Source: Actinomycetes bacterium
GTDB taxonomy: Bacteria; Actinomycetota; Actinomycetes; Propionibacteriales; Propionibacteriaceae
Direction: 5' to 3'
Assembly: GCA_023412435.1 (NCBI GenBank)
Contig: JAEYNS010000219.1
Location: 1 to 5,583 of the forward strand
Length of the DNA: 5,583 bases
Part shown: one piece after another, positions 5,270 through 5,583 of the stretch
Layout: every line of letters starts with the position of its first letter
Position numbering within the stretch: the stretch's first letter is position 1
Notes under the pieces: model-generated
What the model was told of the DNA's origin: nothing
Database searches by the model: none
What the model saw: only the letters and a program-made list of their open reading frames with translations
Position numbers and translations under genes: made by a program

Positions 5270-5583
5270 CGGGACTCCTGCCTGGTGTGGTCGTACGGCT
5301 GGCCGGGGTCGTCGGCCACCGGGTCGTCGATGGCCCCCAAGGTACCGTGCCGGCCGATCGCCCTGACGAACCTGCCGGCCATGAAGAGGGCGAAGGCGGC
5401 GAACACCCACCACTGCAGGGCGTACCCGTAGTTCTGCCAGGAGCCCTCCCCGGTGGGGAGGTCGGGGACGGCAGGTGTAAGGCCCTGGTCGCTCGCACCG
5501 GCGGCATTCAGGGTGACGAACCCCGGCAGCAGGTGTTGCTGCCACTGCTGGGCGAGGGCGGGCAGCCGGACAGACCCGTTCGG
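5266..5583 (-). CDS. SURF1 family cytochrome oxidase biogenesis protein, C-terminal part (partial)
   Basis: The last 105 residues of a - strand gene whose 5' part lies beyond the window edge. The recognisable family feature is NYGYALQWWVFA at 51-62, the start of the C-terminal membrane helix (about 54-70) in SURF1/Shy1 proteins, where NYxYAxQWW is typical. Before it is an extracytoplasmic stretch with LPGFVTLNAAG. After the helix comes a charged cytoplasmic tail of about 35 residues (DDPVADDPGQPYDHT). SURF1 proteins help assemble haem a into aa3-type cytochrome c oxidase, so an aerobic respiratory chain is likely. The stop overlaps the TTG start of the DUF3817 gene by 4 nt (TTGA), so the two form one operon. 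This frame is fully open to the window end. Confidence 0.88.
   Translation of the reverse strand, partial: PNGSVRLPALAQQWQQHLLPGFVTLNAAGASDQGLTPAVPDLPTGEGSWQNYGYALQWWVFAAFALFMAGRFVRAIGRHGTLGAIDDPVADDPGQPYDHTRQESR
5275..5279 (-). promoter_or_regulatory. ribosome binding site for the TTG-started DUF3817 gene
   Basis: AGGAG on the - strand, 5 nt before the TTG at 5269. It decides the start because no ATG or GTG lies at a suitable distance. Confidence 0.7.

Noticed and set aside
4857..5545. Two long - strand frames running over the SURF1 region into the DUF3817 region
   Set aside because: One of them contains the real DUF3817 gene only after 5269. The upstream parts are Arg/Pro-rich shadows, while the third frame carries the SURF1 motif NYGYALQWW.

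Overview
The window is high-GC DNA whose codons mostly end in G or C. Its first part has the conserved actinobacterial gene order found beside the chromosome replication origin: yidC - khpB/jag - rsmG - parA - parB. The protein sequences (YidC with a basic tail, KhpB with an acidic Ala/Glu-rich N-terminus, ParA with an N-terminal extension) fit an actinobacterium. I would guess the Propionibacteriales or a relative, but the genus cannot be fixed from the sequence alone.

Left part, + strand (1-3420): the window opens in the last 46 codons of yidC (membrane protein insertase). It continues with khpB (KH/R3H RNA-binding protein), rsmG (16S rRNA m7G527 methyltransferase, 1 nt after khpB) and, after a gap of about 137 nt, parA and parB, which overlap by 4 nt. 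A perfect 16-bp parS centromere (inside an 18-bp palindrome) lies just before the parA start. A second, 14-of-16 parS lies inside the parA coding region, so partition ATPase, CTPase clamp and loading sites are all here. parA starts at the GTG at 1589, not at the upstream GTG that lies inside parS.

Right part, - strand (3494-5583): a convergent dacB-like gene encodes a secreted S13-family D-Ala-D-Ala carboxypeptidase with all three active-site motifs. Upstream of it is a separate two-gene unit, the 3' end of a SURF1-family gene overlapping by 4 nt a small DUF3817 membrane-protein gene with a TTG start. A strong bulged hairpin separates that unit from dacB. Small stems and a 14-bp palindrome fill the 73-nt gap between the convergent parB and dacB.

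The main oddity is in ParA. The deviant Walker A motif reads PPGGVGKTT where the family has QKGGVGKTT, so the signature lysine is missing although every other motif is intact. This is either a real and unusual ATPase or a local consensus error in very GC-rich sequence. Other points of interest are an in-frame, coding-like stretch after the yidC stop, a possible leaderless start for dacB, and two perfect palindromes centred on TGTCGACA, one of them in a patch of A/T-ending codons. I see no mobile element, CRISPR array, tRNA or rRNA, and no new multi-gene system: this is core chromosome with some local peculiarities.
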